A DNA stretch of 64,000 nt, taken from the NCBI GenBank assembly GCA_008973525.1, contig WACJ01000515.1, positions 2,542,001 to 2,606,000 of the forward strand, written 5' to 3'. This DNA comes from Stenopsyche tienmushanensis. Its lineage: Eukaryota; Arthropoda; Insecta; Trichoptera; Stenopsychidae. Positions 24,499 through 39,200 of this stretch are shown here, one piece after another. Below the pieces are notes generated by a model. It worked only from the letters and a program-made list of their open reading frames with translations. It did not search any database and was not told the origin of the DNA. A program made the translations under genes and the position numbers. Position 1 is the first letter of the stretch, and the number at the start of each line of letters is the position of its first letter.

Positions 24499-26454
24499 GT
24501 AATTTCAATTTATATTCATTTTTAAATGATTTCACCCTCATTTGATGCGGCCCCCCAATAAATGTGCTACAACATTGCTGATGTTCAAATTTTATCTCAT
24601 TAAAACAGTAGTGTGTGATAATTTTGTATATTAGTTGAATTGGACATTCATTCTGTGAAGGTGAAATCTTTAATTAAAGTGTGCAATATTCATTCAATCA
24701 ATCATATAATATAATAAAGAGACACCCGATACGATGGAGCGATCATTAATCGGCCTTAAATGATGCATATTAACGTCAAATCGACCTGTTATATGGAAAA
24801 ACATAGTGCTCGGAATCGAATGTAAAAGTGAATAAACTGAATTTATTTCATTTCAAATGTGCTTTAAAGGCAGCCAATCCTAAAATAAACAACCTGTATT
24901 GTAGTATAATTTTGATGAAAAGACGTTAAAACATTTTCATATCATTTACATGCGTAGATGGAACCGTGTATAATGTAATTGCTTGTAGATAGAGTGAATT
25001 CGCTATAGTGATGCTTTATTTGTACTTAGCATATGAGAAAATTATTAATTAATTGTTATTTCATTATTAAAAAAATATTTATCTTGTAACTTCTTTAAAC
25101 ATGTATAAATCACTATGTTTTTTAATCGTAAGTACATGAAAAATATTTTTTATTGCGCTGTGGTCTTGTGCCACTGGAGCTCTTTTAAAGCTCAAATTGA
25201 TAGCTTTAATATCGTTTTAGCCACATACATAATTTATTTTTAAATGAAATATATATTGATTGTTGGGGGCCATACATACCGGCAATTTAGATATCGTAAT
25301 TGTCGAATTCAATTAAATAACACTCTCGTCCGATCCATCGATTTTTTTTCCAGCTGATAACGCGCGTTGATATAATTTCTGCCAATTGTGTAAAACCACT
25401 TCTTGGCCGTCTGTTGGAAGCTTTGGCTTACGACACCCACGGAACACGCACTGAACCAGCACAGTCATTCTTATGGATCGGTCTTCCGAAATAATTTTGA
25501 TAAACGTTGCCATATTTTGACCCCTGTATCTGTGTATCTTTTGCTAATTCCTAATCTAAAATTATCAACTGCATGACATGTCTAATGACTCAGGCACGTT
25601 CATACGGATATAATGTCTCTTTATATCAAGGAAGTATATAGCAATGTTTAAATTGTGAAATCACAAAAGAGAGCTTATAAATGTACATAAAATCATTATC
25701 TTGAGCAAACCTAATTCGCCTGGAAAGATGTAGTTTTTGCTGAAATTTTAACGCTGTTTATCATTAATGCCGTTGCGTTTGACGTTATTATTAACAAACA
25801 TTACATTCAAATCTACTTATGAAAAAATTGATAATATACCATATAAACCATGTGAAAACGTGTAACATAAGGTGTGAATAGTTATACGTTAATTATGCGT
25901 TAATTTTTACAAAGATTTAAGTTTATCAATTCTTACAAAATCATTTTCACTTTATTATCAATTGAGTCGTATATTTAGACGCATCATGATTCAATTTCGT
26001 TTATAGGTTAACCATATGTTTAAAGATACATTTTATCAAATCGATTTTTTTTTGTGATTCTAAATTTTGTATTTGTCCATTAAAATCACATATAAAGTTG
26101 AGTTTTAGCGTTTAATTAAAATTTAAAGTTTAAAGCCAATTCCTAATGCGTCATGGTGTTTAACGTGTTAAGATGATTGTTGATTTTTAAAAAATGCAGT
26201 CTGAAAAATTTATATTTTAAACAAACGTAAATTAAATTAAAGAATTTACATTTTTAAAGTTTATCTTGATGTCACTTTTTAACGCCTTACATATGGGGAT
26301 ACTTCGCGCCCATTTGACCATAGTTTTTGGTCACTCTGTGCATTGGGAATGTGCTCAATTTAAAAAAAATAGTTACAAACAAAACCTCGAGATAAGTAAT
26401 GGGAATAAATGTAAAAAAAAACATGGTATATAATAATGTACAAAAATAAAAATT

Positions 26455-26530
26455 GTTTGTTCGTATTTTATACGCTGCCATACCGTTCATTCGATTGCGA
26501 TAAAACTTTGCCAATTTATTGTTTGCACTT
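26455..26530 (-). repeat. dispersed TTTTATCGCAA repeat, minus copy
   Basis: Reading the minus strand: CAAAGTTTTATCGCAATCGA then ATGAACGGTATGGCAGCG and a TACGAACAAACA-type tail. The same unit occurs on the plus strand at 50158-50262 and twice in tandem at 60360-60600. Confidence 0.65.
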
Positions 26531-27246
26531 TGTCAAATAATATAGGTATAGTACAATTAACTTACAGTAGATCTTATATTAAAAAAATCTGTATGTTTGT
26601 TCATATTTATAATAAAACCAAAAAACTTTAAATTCGAACAGAATAGCGTTAAATTTGAAACGATAACATTGCATCGTACATTCAAATCTGTGTCCATATC
26701 CCATAATGAATTCTATGGTTCATATTCTGAGATTTCGCGCGTGTGAAATTATATTCAGATGATTTTATAACGTGGCAGTGAATTTTAAGTGTTGACTACA
26801 GAATAATGCGCACAATATTAATTATTCAGAAATGTTAACGTCATTTTATGATTTTGCATTCCCTTTTTAAACGAACATTGACATCGCTCATTCAGATTCA
26901 TATACAAAAAAATATTTTCTATTATTACAAATCGACGCTGAATTTCTGATTGTATTTTTATTTTTGTTTTCATTTCCATCAGTGTGGGTTGGTGAAAGGA
27001 ATCTTGAATCGTTATTAGAGAACCAAAAATACTTGTGAATCGCCTGGCATATGCGTTCAAAAGGTCGTTAAGTTACATGTCTATATATATATTTTTAATT
27101 TAATATAAATGATTTAGGCTTTGTGGATACGCTTTTATAATTTTGTTCATATCGAATTTTAAGCACTCAATTGTGAATAATAAGAGGGAATATACATTTT
27201 TTGATATTTATGACAATTATCGCCTTATTTAAATATCCCGTTTTAA

Positions 27247-27502
27247 CACTTTGTTTACGGGTCTGGTGTGATGGGTGATAACGCCTGGCGCGGGAACATC
27301 CGCGTCATTTATGTAAAAAACGTATGTGGATAGATCGGTCAGCTTAAATATATTTTTGTGTGAAAAGATTTTCACTTAAAATAGCAATAATAGATGTCTC
27401 CAGTCAAATAAAAAGGACTGGGACCACAGTCGCCCACAAGTCTCTTGCACTCAAGGATTAACGAGCCGAGGAGTGTAATCTCAGTCTCACACATACAATG
27501 TG
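27247..27502. mobile_element. TTAA-flanked MITE, 256 bp, related to 17995-18249
   Basis: TTAA at 27243-27246 and 27503-27506. Inner ends are CACTTTGT and, as reverse complement, CACATTGT. ACGCCTGGCGCGGGAA near the left end matches ACGCCTGACGCAGGAA in the 17995 element, and lengths differ by one base. It lies in the probable first intron of CK2 alpha. Confidence 0.5.
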
Positions 27503-28093
27503 TTAAGAGCACAAGATTATTTTTATAGAAACTTTTTCGGGTGATTTTTATGATTTTCATTTCAATAATTCATATCCCGGTTTTAAACTTTGTGATTATT
27601 CAGTTTTTTCTATTTATTTACATATAAATAATATTCTTTTCTTTTATACTAAAGAAAAAAATTGATTGTGAAATGAACATTTTTTTCATTAAAAAATGTT
27701 ATTTAATCGGTAAATCTTAATTGCTACAAATTTTTTAGTGTTAAGATTTTATACATTGCTTCAAATATCAATAAGATGTGAGGTTTTTGTCACCAAATTT
27801 TTAAAATGCATTAATTACCATGCGAATTTGAGAATAAATAACTAATTTTATTCTCAAGCATGAAATTTTACTCAATAGAAGAATCGGGGGAAAAAACGAC
27901 AATTTAAAATAGTTTACATATCGTACACATTTTCACATTCATATAAATAAATATTCCTATTGACGAATGCCAATCTATATACTAAATGTTATTTTTATTT
28001 CCAGGTGTGTTGATTAATGCTTATGCGGCGATTTCTAAGAGTTTTGGTGTTAGCAGAGGTTGTGTGAGACCCATAAGTCTCAAAGGAACGGCA

Positions 28094-30771
<2,678 letters not shown>

Positions 30772-33319
30772 AATATGGAGATATTTTTACCATTTTTACA
30801 TCTGCTACAAATTATTCCATCGTGCCCGCAATACTTGTTCGCCATGCAAGCAAGTGCTCAGTGACTGGAGGCTTTTAACATATATGTATTTGTATATTTA
30901 TTATACACGGTACATATACAAATACACATACATACATATATTAAAGTATGCAACAATAATTTAGGTCTTGTTAATATAACTTCAGTCCATCAGTGTAACT
31001 GTGACAATTGAGGCAGATAAAGTTTCATTCGAGTCAGTTTATCAGTTTTGTAATAGACTGTGCGGTGTAATCAGGAAAATTGTTATCCAGTGAGTGTAGG
31101 CTTCGGTACTCTGCCACCTGTTAGCATGTTATGAATATTAAAGTTAAACCCCACGGTCATGCTAGGAAGAGACAATATTATTAGAATTATTAATTATGAA
31201 AGTAACATATGTTTATTGTATAGATTCTTAAAAAGTGTTTCTGGCTAAAAAGAAAATAAAATATTTAAAACCCCTTCAGGTTTAACAAAGTTATTATGTT
31301 AAAAGTTGGTAACATTCTTATAAATAACTTTTTACGTTTGGACATGTTTTTTACTTTCATGATGTTTTAAACAGCTAATAGGACGACTTAGACTACATAT
31401 TTAAAGATTTGAACTTTCTTTCCTGATAAAAGACATTTCACTTTTCATTGTCTTTATTATTGATCTGTAACCTTGTTGATCTTACCCACATAATTTCATT
31501 ATCCATTAATGCACTTTAATGTTTTGCATTTATATCTTTTAGTGTTGATATTGTAATTATTTGTAATATAACAACTATTTCAACGTATGCCTTTTGAGCC
31601 GTTACGTTATGAACATATATAGTCTGTTAAAATTTTGTATTTATCACGTAGGAAACTGTAGATAAGATGAGAATAGAATTTATGAAAGTGAATACAAGAT
31701 TTTGCAACCAGCAGTGACAACAACGCTCGATTAACAATCATTCGCCTCCCTTTATTTTGAATACAATATCGAGAGATCGACTGCAACGATGGCGTCAGGT
31801 GTGTCGAATTCGATCGGTTAATATGAATAATATACTGCTGGGCAGACTATATGGAAATTATTTATTTCTTTGTTTGATTATTTGCCTCTATTTAAATCTT
31901 TTCAGTATAATTTCTATTGTGACTAAATCATTCAGCATAATTAAATTAAATTCATCATTTCATAGATACTAAATCAATTATCGAACATTAATTTGTGCAG
32001 CTAATGTAAAAGTTTAGTCACGGTTACGTGTGTAAGAAACGACGCCGGTTTCTAAACGAACAATTCCATCATCGATTACATTTTGCATCACATTCTCTTG
32101 AATTGAACGTGCAGTGGTAAGATTTTTCTTACGTTTTCTGGTTTATGAATTTATTTATTAGGAACTAATTTTTTCGAATGCGAATAAGGTAAATTTGCAA
32201 TTGATCAGGACGAAGTAAGCAAGTGTTTTGTATTTCAGTGATGTTTAAAATATTATCACGGGTCATTTAACAATGTAAATATCAATCTCATAAATTTGAA
32301 GTAATAATCGTAACCTTTCTTCATTATAAAATCTACAGTCAAGTCTGTATCATATAAAACATTTTATTTTTACAGATTATTCATAATCTAAATTTTAAGT
32401 GCTAAATAATAATTTTTAAAATGATGGACTCATCGCGAAAATGCTTCGTTTATAAATTAAATCAGTTTTATTAGGTAAAACATGAAAGATTAGCTCCCTT
32501 ATGATTTCTGTAATTCAGTCATCGCATATGAATTGTAACATCACTGTTTAGGGTTATACATCAATTGTATATTGCCATGTGGTTAATTTAGCTAGTTCTT
32601 TTCCTAATAATTACAATGTTGGATGTCTTTTTATATAAATTATTACTCTGATAGTGTTTTGATGAGATTTAACATAATTACTGTCTGCTGTGTTTATTTT
32701 TCTTTCGGGTCCATCGACCTAGCAGTTTTATCAAAGTGTAATTGTAAATTTTTTATGTAAATTTAATTCCATCGGCAGAGTTTTTCCAAGATCGGAAAGG
32801 TAAAAAAAATATTTTATCACACGTGTAATGTTTATTTATTGGATAAATGAGTTTTTGAAAAAAAAGGGTATGTTCTTATTTTATTTTGTCAGTTGCGTAT
32901 TATTTTTGCTTTTTAATCAACATTCATACATTCCCAATGGTAAACATTGGCAGGCAGTAGTTGGTTACTTTTTTTTTTGTGTAAATTGTTTCACATGGGT
33001 GTTTTTTTTCTTGTTGTTTCTGTTAAGTTGAAAGGACATATCTGTTGTACTCGGAAAGTTGCTATACTTCTGAATAAAATTATTGTGTATGATGATAACA
33101 ATTTAAAGGTATATTTGTGCTATACTTATTTAATCCTTATACTATTGTATTATAAAGCAGCTTTCCTATTGATCACAGTTTTTTTCCAATAAAATTTAAA
33201 GATGAACGCTTGTAAACAAAACATAAGAAAGATCGAAAGTGAATAAACATTTTTTTAATGTAAAAATTTTACTAATTGCTTAACATGATTTATACAATAC
33301 AACTCTGTTATAATATTTT
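30772..33319. other. intergenic between the CK2 alpha and CTU2 3' ends
   Basis: Contains the CK2 alpha 3' UTR. At 31788 ATGGCGTCAG|GTGTGT looks like a minute first exon (M-A-S-G), but no continuation was found before 33.3 kb. Nothing else recognised; 32.8-33.2 kb is T-rich with low-complexity hydrophobic frames. Confidence 0.4.
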
Positions 33320-35321
33320 TCATAAAAGGAAATCTTGGATCATGTTCTTCATATTTTGCCTATCATTTTTTTCCAAGACATTTGAGAGAACGTACGATGG
33401 AAACGTGTTTGCATCCTTAGTATCTTTAACGATTATTTGACATCGATAACACAAGAAAGGGCTCATTGCCTCTCTGGTAAGTTTACTTTTGTTCGTTGAA
33501 CATGAACAGTCTGAACACGTAGCTTTGTCTTCACTCTCGGTTACTGAGCAATTCTTCTGTAAATTTTCGTTTAATCTCGCTATGCCTGACATTTCTTTAG
33601 AGAATACAGTTGCTTGGAGTGCAGAACATTCAGCCATTTGATTGTCCAATACAGACTGAAAAAGTTAACAAATGATCTGATATATATTTATTCTATTTTC
33701 ATATATAATAAGACGTTAATATGGTTTGTTTTTACGTTCATTGTTATCTTGCATAAAATTATCTTTTTTATTCTGCTTGATGGTGATTATATATGTACTA
33801 TTAATAAAGTACTTTTTTCTATTAACTGAATTATCCATCATTACAAAACGTACATTTGAGTTTATATTATAATACGATTTTATTTTATTAACCATAAATC
33901 ACCTCAATTCCTTGTACACTAGAATCCTAATCTAATGAAGTACGTTCCAATCTTCGAATTAAAGCGCGGAACAAGTTTATAATTGAATTTATATTCATAT
34001 TGAGGGATCATTTATCTGGATTATAAACGGCGCATAATATTCCAAGATGTGATTTTAATTACCTGACAGAAAACACATTGATCGTTTACGTTGCCACTAT
34101 TTAAATTTTCCATTTTATTGCTAGTCCTCAACACAGTGGAAACAGTCGCTGGAAAATTTTGTTGAAGTTCTTCTATAAAATGTTTAATCCTCAACTGTAT
34201 ACTTGCATATTGACTTTCACAATCCGTTGACGGTTTTTGAGGAATGTACGCTATTTGTTTAATATTCATGAATATATTTAATTCTTCCGATGTAAAATCT
34301 CTCATCGGTCTCAGGATTTTCACATCATCTCTATCGTCGGAGAAACCCTGTAAAATATAAATTCTAAATTAAAGCACAGTAATAGAAATGTCCGTGGAAA
34401 ATAATTAGGTTATTGTACTCACAATATCAGAAGCCATATGTAAACCGCCGCCTAAGGATATATTTATAAGCGAATCAGCCGCTAACTTTGTTGCTGTATC
34501 AGCACTGAGAATAAAAGAACATTTGAGTATCTTAGCGTATTTTATAAGAAGGTTGCGCCGTAGCTTCCTAACCAGATCTTGCTTAGCCGTAAGGCTATTA
34601 ACAGATCTATACAGATTTATCAATTTCTCATCTGCGCCGTCTCTAATAGTCAACTTGGACTGATGAATTTCAATCAAATCTTCTGAATCCATTATATCAC
34701 TCAGAGATGCGACGTAAAGAGGCAAATTTTTATAAGCTTCGACTTGCGATATTATCTTATTTGTCGTTTCTTCTCTTTCAATCGATGAAACATTGTTAAT
34801 AACGCTTTCTGAAAAATTATAAATTTAAAACAACGTAGATGTAAATATATACACATATGTCTGCAAAAATATATGAACCGTCAATATGAATCACTTTGGG
34901 ATTGAATCGAAGCTTTCTATAGGTGGTTTCTTCTAGGCCGCTATTTACTAGGTGTAAAAGCGTCGAAGATTCGGCGTCGCCTGAATGTGCAATCAAAACG
35001 TTTTCATTGGGTTTGACAAGTTTCGTCTTTCCAAAATTAGCACGAAACTTATGATTAACGCCGGCTAAAAAGCACTCGTTACAATATAAATCTTTCTTCC
35101 GCAATATGATTACTGCTTGAGCTGCCTTGCATTTATTGCAATTTGTATCCGGCCTAAAATTTAAATCAGGATTAACATGGAAAACTTTCGAGCAGAATTG
35201 CTAACATAAAGGTTATGAATTTAAACAGAAAATTTAATTAAATAACTGACGTGATCTGGGGAGTAGGTTGACTTTCCATGTATTTTTCGCCTTCGTAGTC
35301 ATCATCGGCGACAGTACACAT
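33320..35321 (-). CDS. Ctu2: Cytoplasmic tRNA 2-thiolation protein 2
   Basis: Partner of CTU1/NCS6 in the cytosolic, URM1-dependent complex that thiolates U34 of tRNA Lys, Glu and Gln. Exons in transcript order: 35321-35251, 35153-34879, 34808-34423, 34347-34063, 33655-33320; phases match and give 450 aa (family about 400-520). Visible: two N-terminal CxxC pairs (CNKC at residues 29-32 and CNEC at 48-51), KTKLVKPNENVLIAHSGD where CTU1-type PP-loop enzymes have an ATP-binding loop but CTU2 is degenerate, KLRFNPKVIHID, then KILRPMRDFTSEE, ATVSTVLRTSNKMENL and CVFCQ in exon 4, and further Cys pairs (CSDCSC, CYRC) near the C-terminus. The start MCTVADDDYEGE matches the family start. It is head to head with eEF1B delta. 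Confidence 0.94.
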
Positions 35322-36274
35322 TTTTATTCAATTATTTTAATATTCACGTGTTTTATTAAACAAGTTTCTGTCATTACTGTTTGACGTCTTAATAACAGTA
35401 AAATATATGACCATAGCCCAAAATTACAATGTGGTGATTGTGTAACAACTTCCCGGAAGCAAGTCAAGCGTCATATAAAAATTATTTTGAACCTAATCTT
35501 TATACAAATAAAAGGGATTGAATCATCTTTATAAAATATATTCGCTCATCAATGAATGTATTTGAATTGATCTTATGTTTTATATCAAAATTATATTTTT
35601 GATTTGATATAAAAACTCTAAAAGTAATAATCAGAAATATTTTTATGGATCTTATTCATTTTTTATATGTATATGAAATGAAATAAAATTAGTTTGATTT
35701 TAAAAATCAAGATTCAGTTTATTCGAATAAAAATGATATATTCAAAATCAATTACATAACATAAAACATGTTAAATAATTATATTTAAACATAATATTAA
35801 TATTATTCATGTTCATTTGATTAAAATCATATATTTAGCTTGAAAATAATATGTATTTTAAAATATTTAAGGGGTCTAATATATCTATATTTTTTTAAAT
35901 AAATAATTCATTAATTTATAATTTGACCAAATGCTAATAGATACTTTGAACGAAATTAATGCGATATAAAATTTAAAAAAGTATTTTTCGTCTGGACGTT
36001 ATTTATTTAGTTATTGTCTATGCATTCGCTCTTTTTAAACAGCACTCTGTCGGTGTGCGGCTGTTTCTTCTTGAGCTGAATATTAGGTGATTATAAATGA
36101 TGAATGCTTATGTTAATGATTAGTCATACATTTTCGTTTGAGTTTGAGCAGAACGAATGTTTGCAATGTAGAGAAAAGATCAATAATATTATTCGCGGAG
36201 GCAGCTGTCAGACACGTGTCCCCTGTTAACGTCACATCGATTAATCGTAATTGTCACTCTTTACAGTTGCTGAG
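35322..36274. promoter_or_regulatory. shared 5' region of CTU2 and eEF1B delta
   Basis: The two start codons point away from each other and are 953 bp apart, so both promoters must lie here unless distant 5' exons exist. The stretch is very AT-rich in the middle (35500-35990). On the plus side, acceptor TTTACAG| at 36266 shows that eEF1B delta has an upstream untranslated exon; a candidate donor is TATTAG|GTGATT at 36086. No TATA or initiator can be assigned with confidence. Confidence 0.45.
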
Positions 36275-39200
36275 ATGGCTACCGGAGTCGTTTGTCAAAA
36301 TTTTTGGGCTGATAAGAGTGTATACGGCGATGCTGAACGCGAGCACTACGAAAAGCTAGCAAAAAAGGTATGCTTTGTCTTGATTTTTGACATCTTCAAT
36401 TTTGATCTGATGTTCTCCTATACTATTTAAAGATTGACTTTGAAGATTTACGCGTTTGACAATATGATTCCAACAAAAACGAACAAATATTTAATGAGAA
36501 ATTATAAAAGTCGAATTTTTATTAGACGGTAAATAAAATGAATTCTATGGCTGATAACTTGATGTGGTACTTCTTGATCGCTTCAACTTTTCATATTATA
36601 TGAATATTAAATTCACAACCAAAATCAAATCGGAACAAGGCAGGTAATGATATATATTGAATGAAGACTACATCACTTTTCGCTTTGATATTGTTTATAA
36701 ATAGAATTGGCACATTACTTGTTAGCGTATTTTCACAATCTCAAGTGTAATTTTCATTGAGTTGACAAAAATATTCCTAATATTAAATTAAAGACAATTA
36801 CTATACATTCCTAGACTAAAGAACAAGTCTAGAAAATTTTGTAGTCTCACTGACTAGACTGAAAGTCACTAAAGTCAGTGTATCACAAGTCTTTGTTTAA
36901 ACCACCAGCCTCTTTACTAATAGGCAGGTTATTTTTATGTATGTATCTGTTAAAAATATTTTTGGGTTCGTTCACCTATGATGAACAATATATAGGCTTT
37001 TCTACAGATATTTTGTTTGACATACATGATGCAAGATAATAGAATTTGGCCAATAGTCTTGGCGCATATACTATATACTATTATGTGTAACACAATGTGA
37101 TCAATTTGTGCAATTGATAATGGAGAATCTTGAATACTTCATTTTTTCATTTACCATGGAAAACGATTATATTACTAATATTTAATAATCATTATTATAT
37201 GGTATTGCCTGCCATAGGTTGATTGTTTCGAGCATAATATATTACAGATTTGGTGTATTTTTATATTTTTCTCCTTATATTTGGGTTTCAATCATTTTTG
37301 GGTATTTAGAGCCGATCTGATGATTGAGGGTTGATGGTTTTTTTTTAATATGCTTTGCTTTGGCTTTTTGTGTGTGATGTAGTGGTGTGTTTTACACCAA
37401 TCAGCTGCTATACCTAACCTAATATATCATAATATCTAACTACGGCATGCATCTATGTATGAAGTTGTATGTTGAAGAAACTGTAAAAAAACCACACATA
37501 TGCTTCTAGTTAAGAATAGTTAAGTTGTTATAAATTTATCAAACGTTATAATAAAATATAGATTTAATATGACATATTTTTAATGTAATTGCATAGAGGT
37601 AACCTGTATATAATATATTTATCATAAAATATATGTGCAAAATAGTGATGATTACAAACAATTATATGATATGTGCAGATTAGCATATGGTTGTATTTAT
37701 AACGTTAAAGTAAATCAGTTTCAATTCTTATTTCGATATGGATTTAGACTGTCTCATAGATAATGTGAAAAATATGAAAAACATTCCTTATTAAAATTAA
37801 ATTTGTGCAACTAATTATTTTTTTATATTTAAACAAAGACTCATGAGATAATCAGATGTAGTGAATAAAAAAAAAAAACACTCAATAAGTTCGTAGAATG
37901 GATTAATAAGGCAACAATTTTTGGGCAAAATTCGACTTTATTCATCAACATGGTCTTCTTCAAGAGCGATACATTAATTCCAATGCTTCTTTAACATTTC
38001 GATGTCTTCCGGGTGGTTGTTAGACTTCACAATGCCCACCCATAAAACTCCAGGGGGGGGGGAGTCAACACTACATCCGTAGGCAACGGTTGAATTCCTG
38101 GTTTGCTCAGCAAAAGCAGCTGGGGTAGCTCAGCTTACATTAGTTGGGTACGCAGGTCATCCTGTGCTGTGTACCCATAAAGGAGTGTGTGGAACAGCTG
38201 ATTACAGTAGTCGGTAGAGACTTTGTCAAAGGTTCACCACTTTCATCAAAATTCTAAGCATACAGGGGAGAACGATTCTAGGCTGTTCAAATGGCACTCG
38301 TCTCCATGGCTAGGTACTATAAATGATCGAATTGATATGAGTACCATGGGGAAGGGGTAGCCTCTGCAGTCCATCATCTACTGCAGTCCCCTTCAAACTG
38401 AGGTTGGACTCGTGGTAGCAGTGAACCTGCAATAGTATCCATTGAATTTAGCTTAACCTTTGTCCTTCTTTCTCCATCGCACCTTCCCACATATTGACAT
38501 TTAAGTCGCCACGTCATCCAGGTATTAGTGACGTGTATTCTTCCACGGGGTCAATGACACTCGTATTTTGGTGATGCATTTTGGTGCACTGTCGTTATCC
38601 GAGTCTGAGCTGAGATATCTTTAAGGTGTCATCTGTCTTACAAAACTTCAATTTACGTTCTGCCGAAATTATTTTGTGTACTATTCCATGTTTTCTGGAA
38701 CGACTGCTGAATTTGGGCGACCAAAGCGTTCAGTGTCATCCATGTTTGCACAACTGCGTTTATAATCTGTAAACCACTACTCCGGCATTTTTCTTGATGG
38801 AGCAGAGTCTGAATAAGACTTGGCAAATGTTGCAATGGTATTTTTTCCCATTGTAAAACAAAGCTTTATCGATATACAAAATTTAGATTTTCCCATTGTT
38901 TTAAAAATTACAAAAGTAGTGACACTAGAACCACTGTAACTTGTGAACTAAAAGTGAGATTGTTATGAAATTTTGTATGTATTGTTTAAAGGCTGGTACT
39001 AACTATATGTCATCCTACGAATTTATTGAGTGGTTTGTTACTATATCCAGATTTGTAGATGGTATTGAAGTATTTAGTATAATTTGTGCAATATGTTATA
39101 TCATCTGCTGAACGTTGGGAGTCTGTGCATAATTTAGATTTATGTAATTTGACAAAGGCAGTCTTTGTAATTGCTTATTATATTTTGTAAAATAAAGCAG

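Larger units (their letters stand above)
24500..27990. other. AT-rich stretch, probably first intron of CK2 alpha
   Basis: No coding exon recognised. It holds a minus-strand copy of a dispersed repeat (26455-26530) and a TTAA MITE (27247-27502). The minus-strand frame 25313-25513 (66 codons, ending GKKIDGSDESVI) is unrecognised and lacks clear splice context. Confidence 0.4.

Noticed and set aside
31788..31803. ATGGCGTCAG|GTGTGT as first exon (M-A-S-G) of a cofilin/twinstar-like gene
   Set aside because: The N-terminus fits that family, but no second exon with the expected sequence exists anywhere downstream before or within the CTU2 region.
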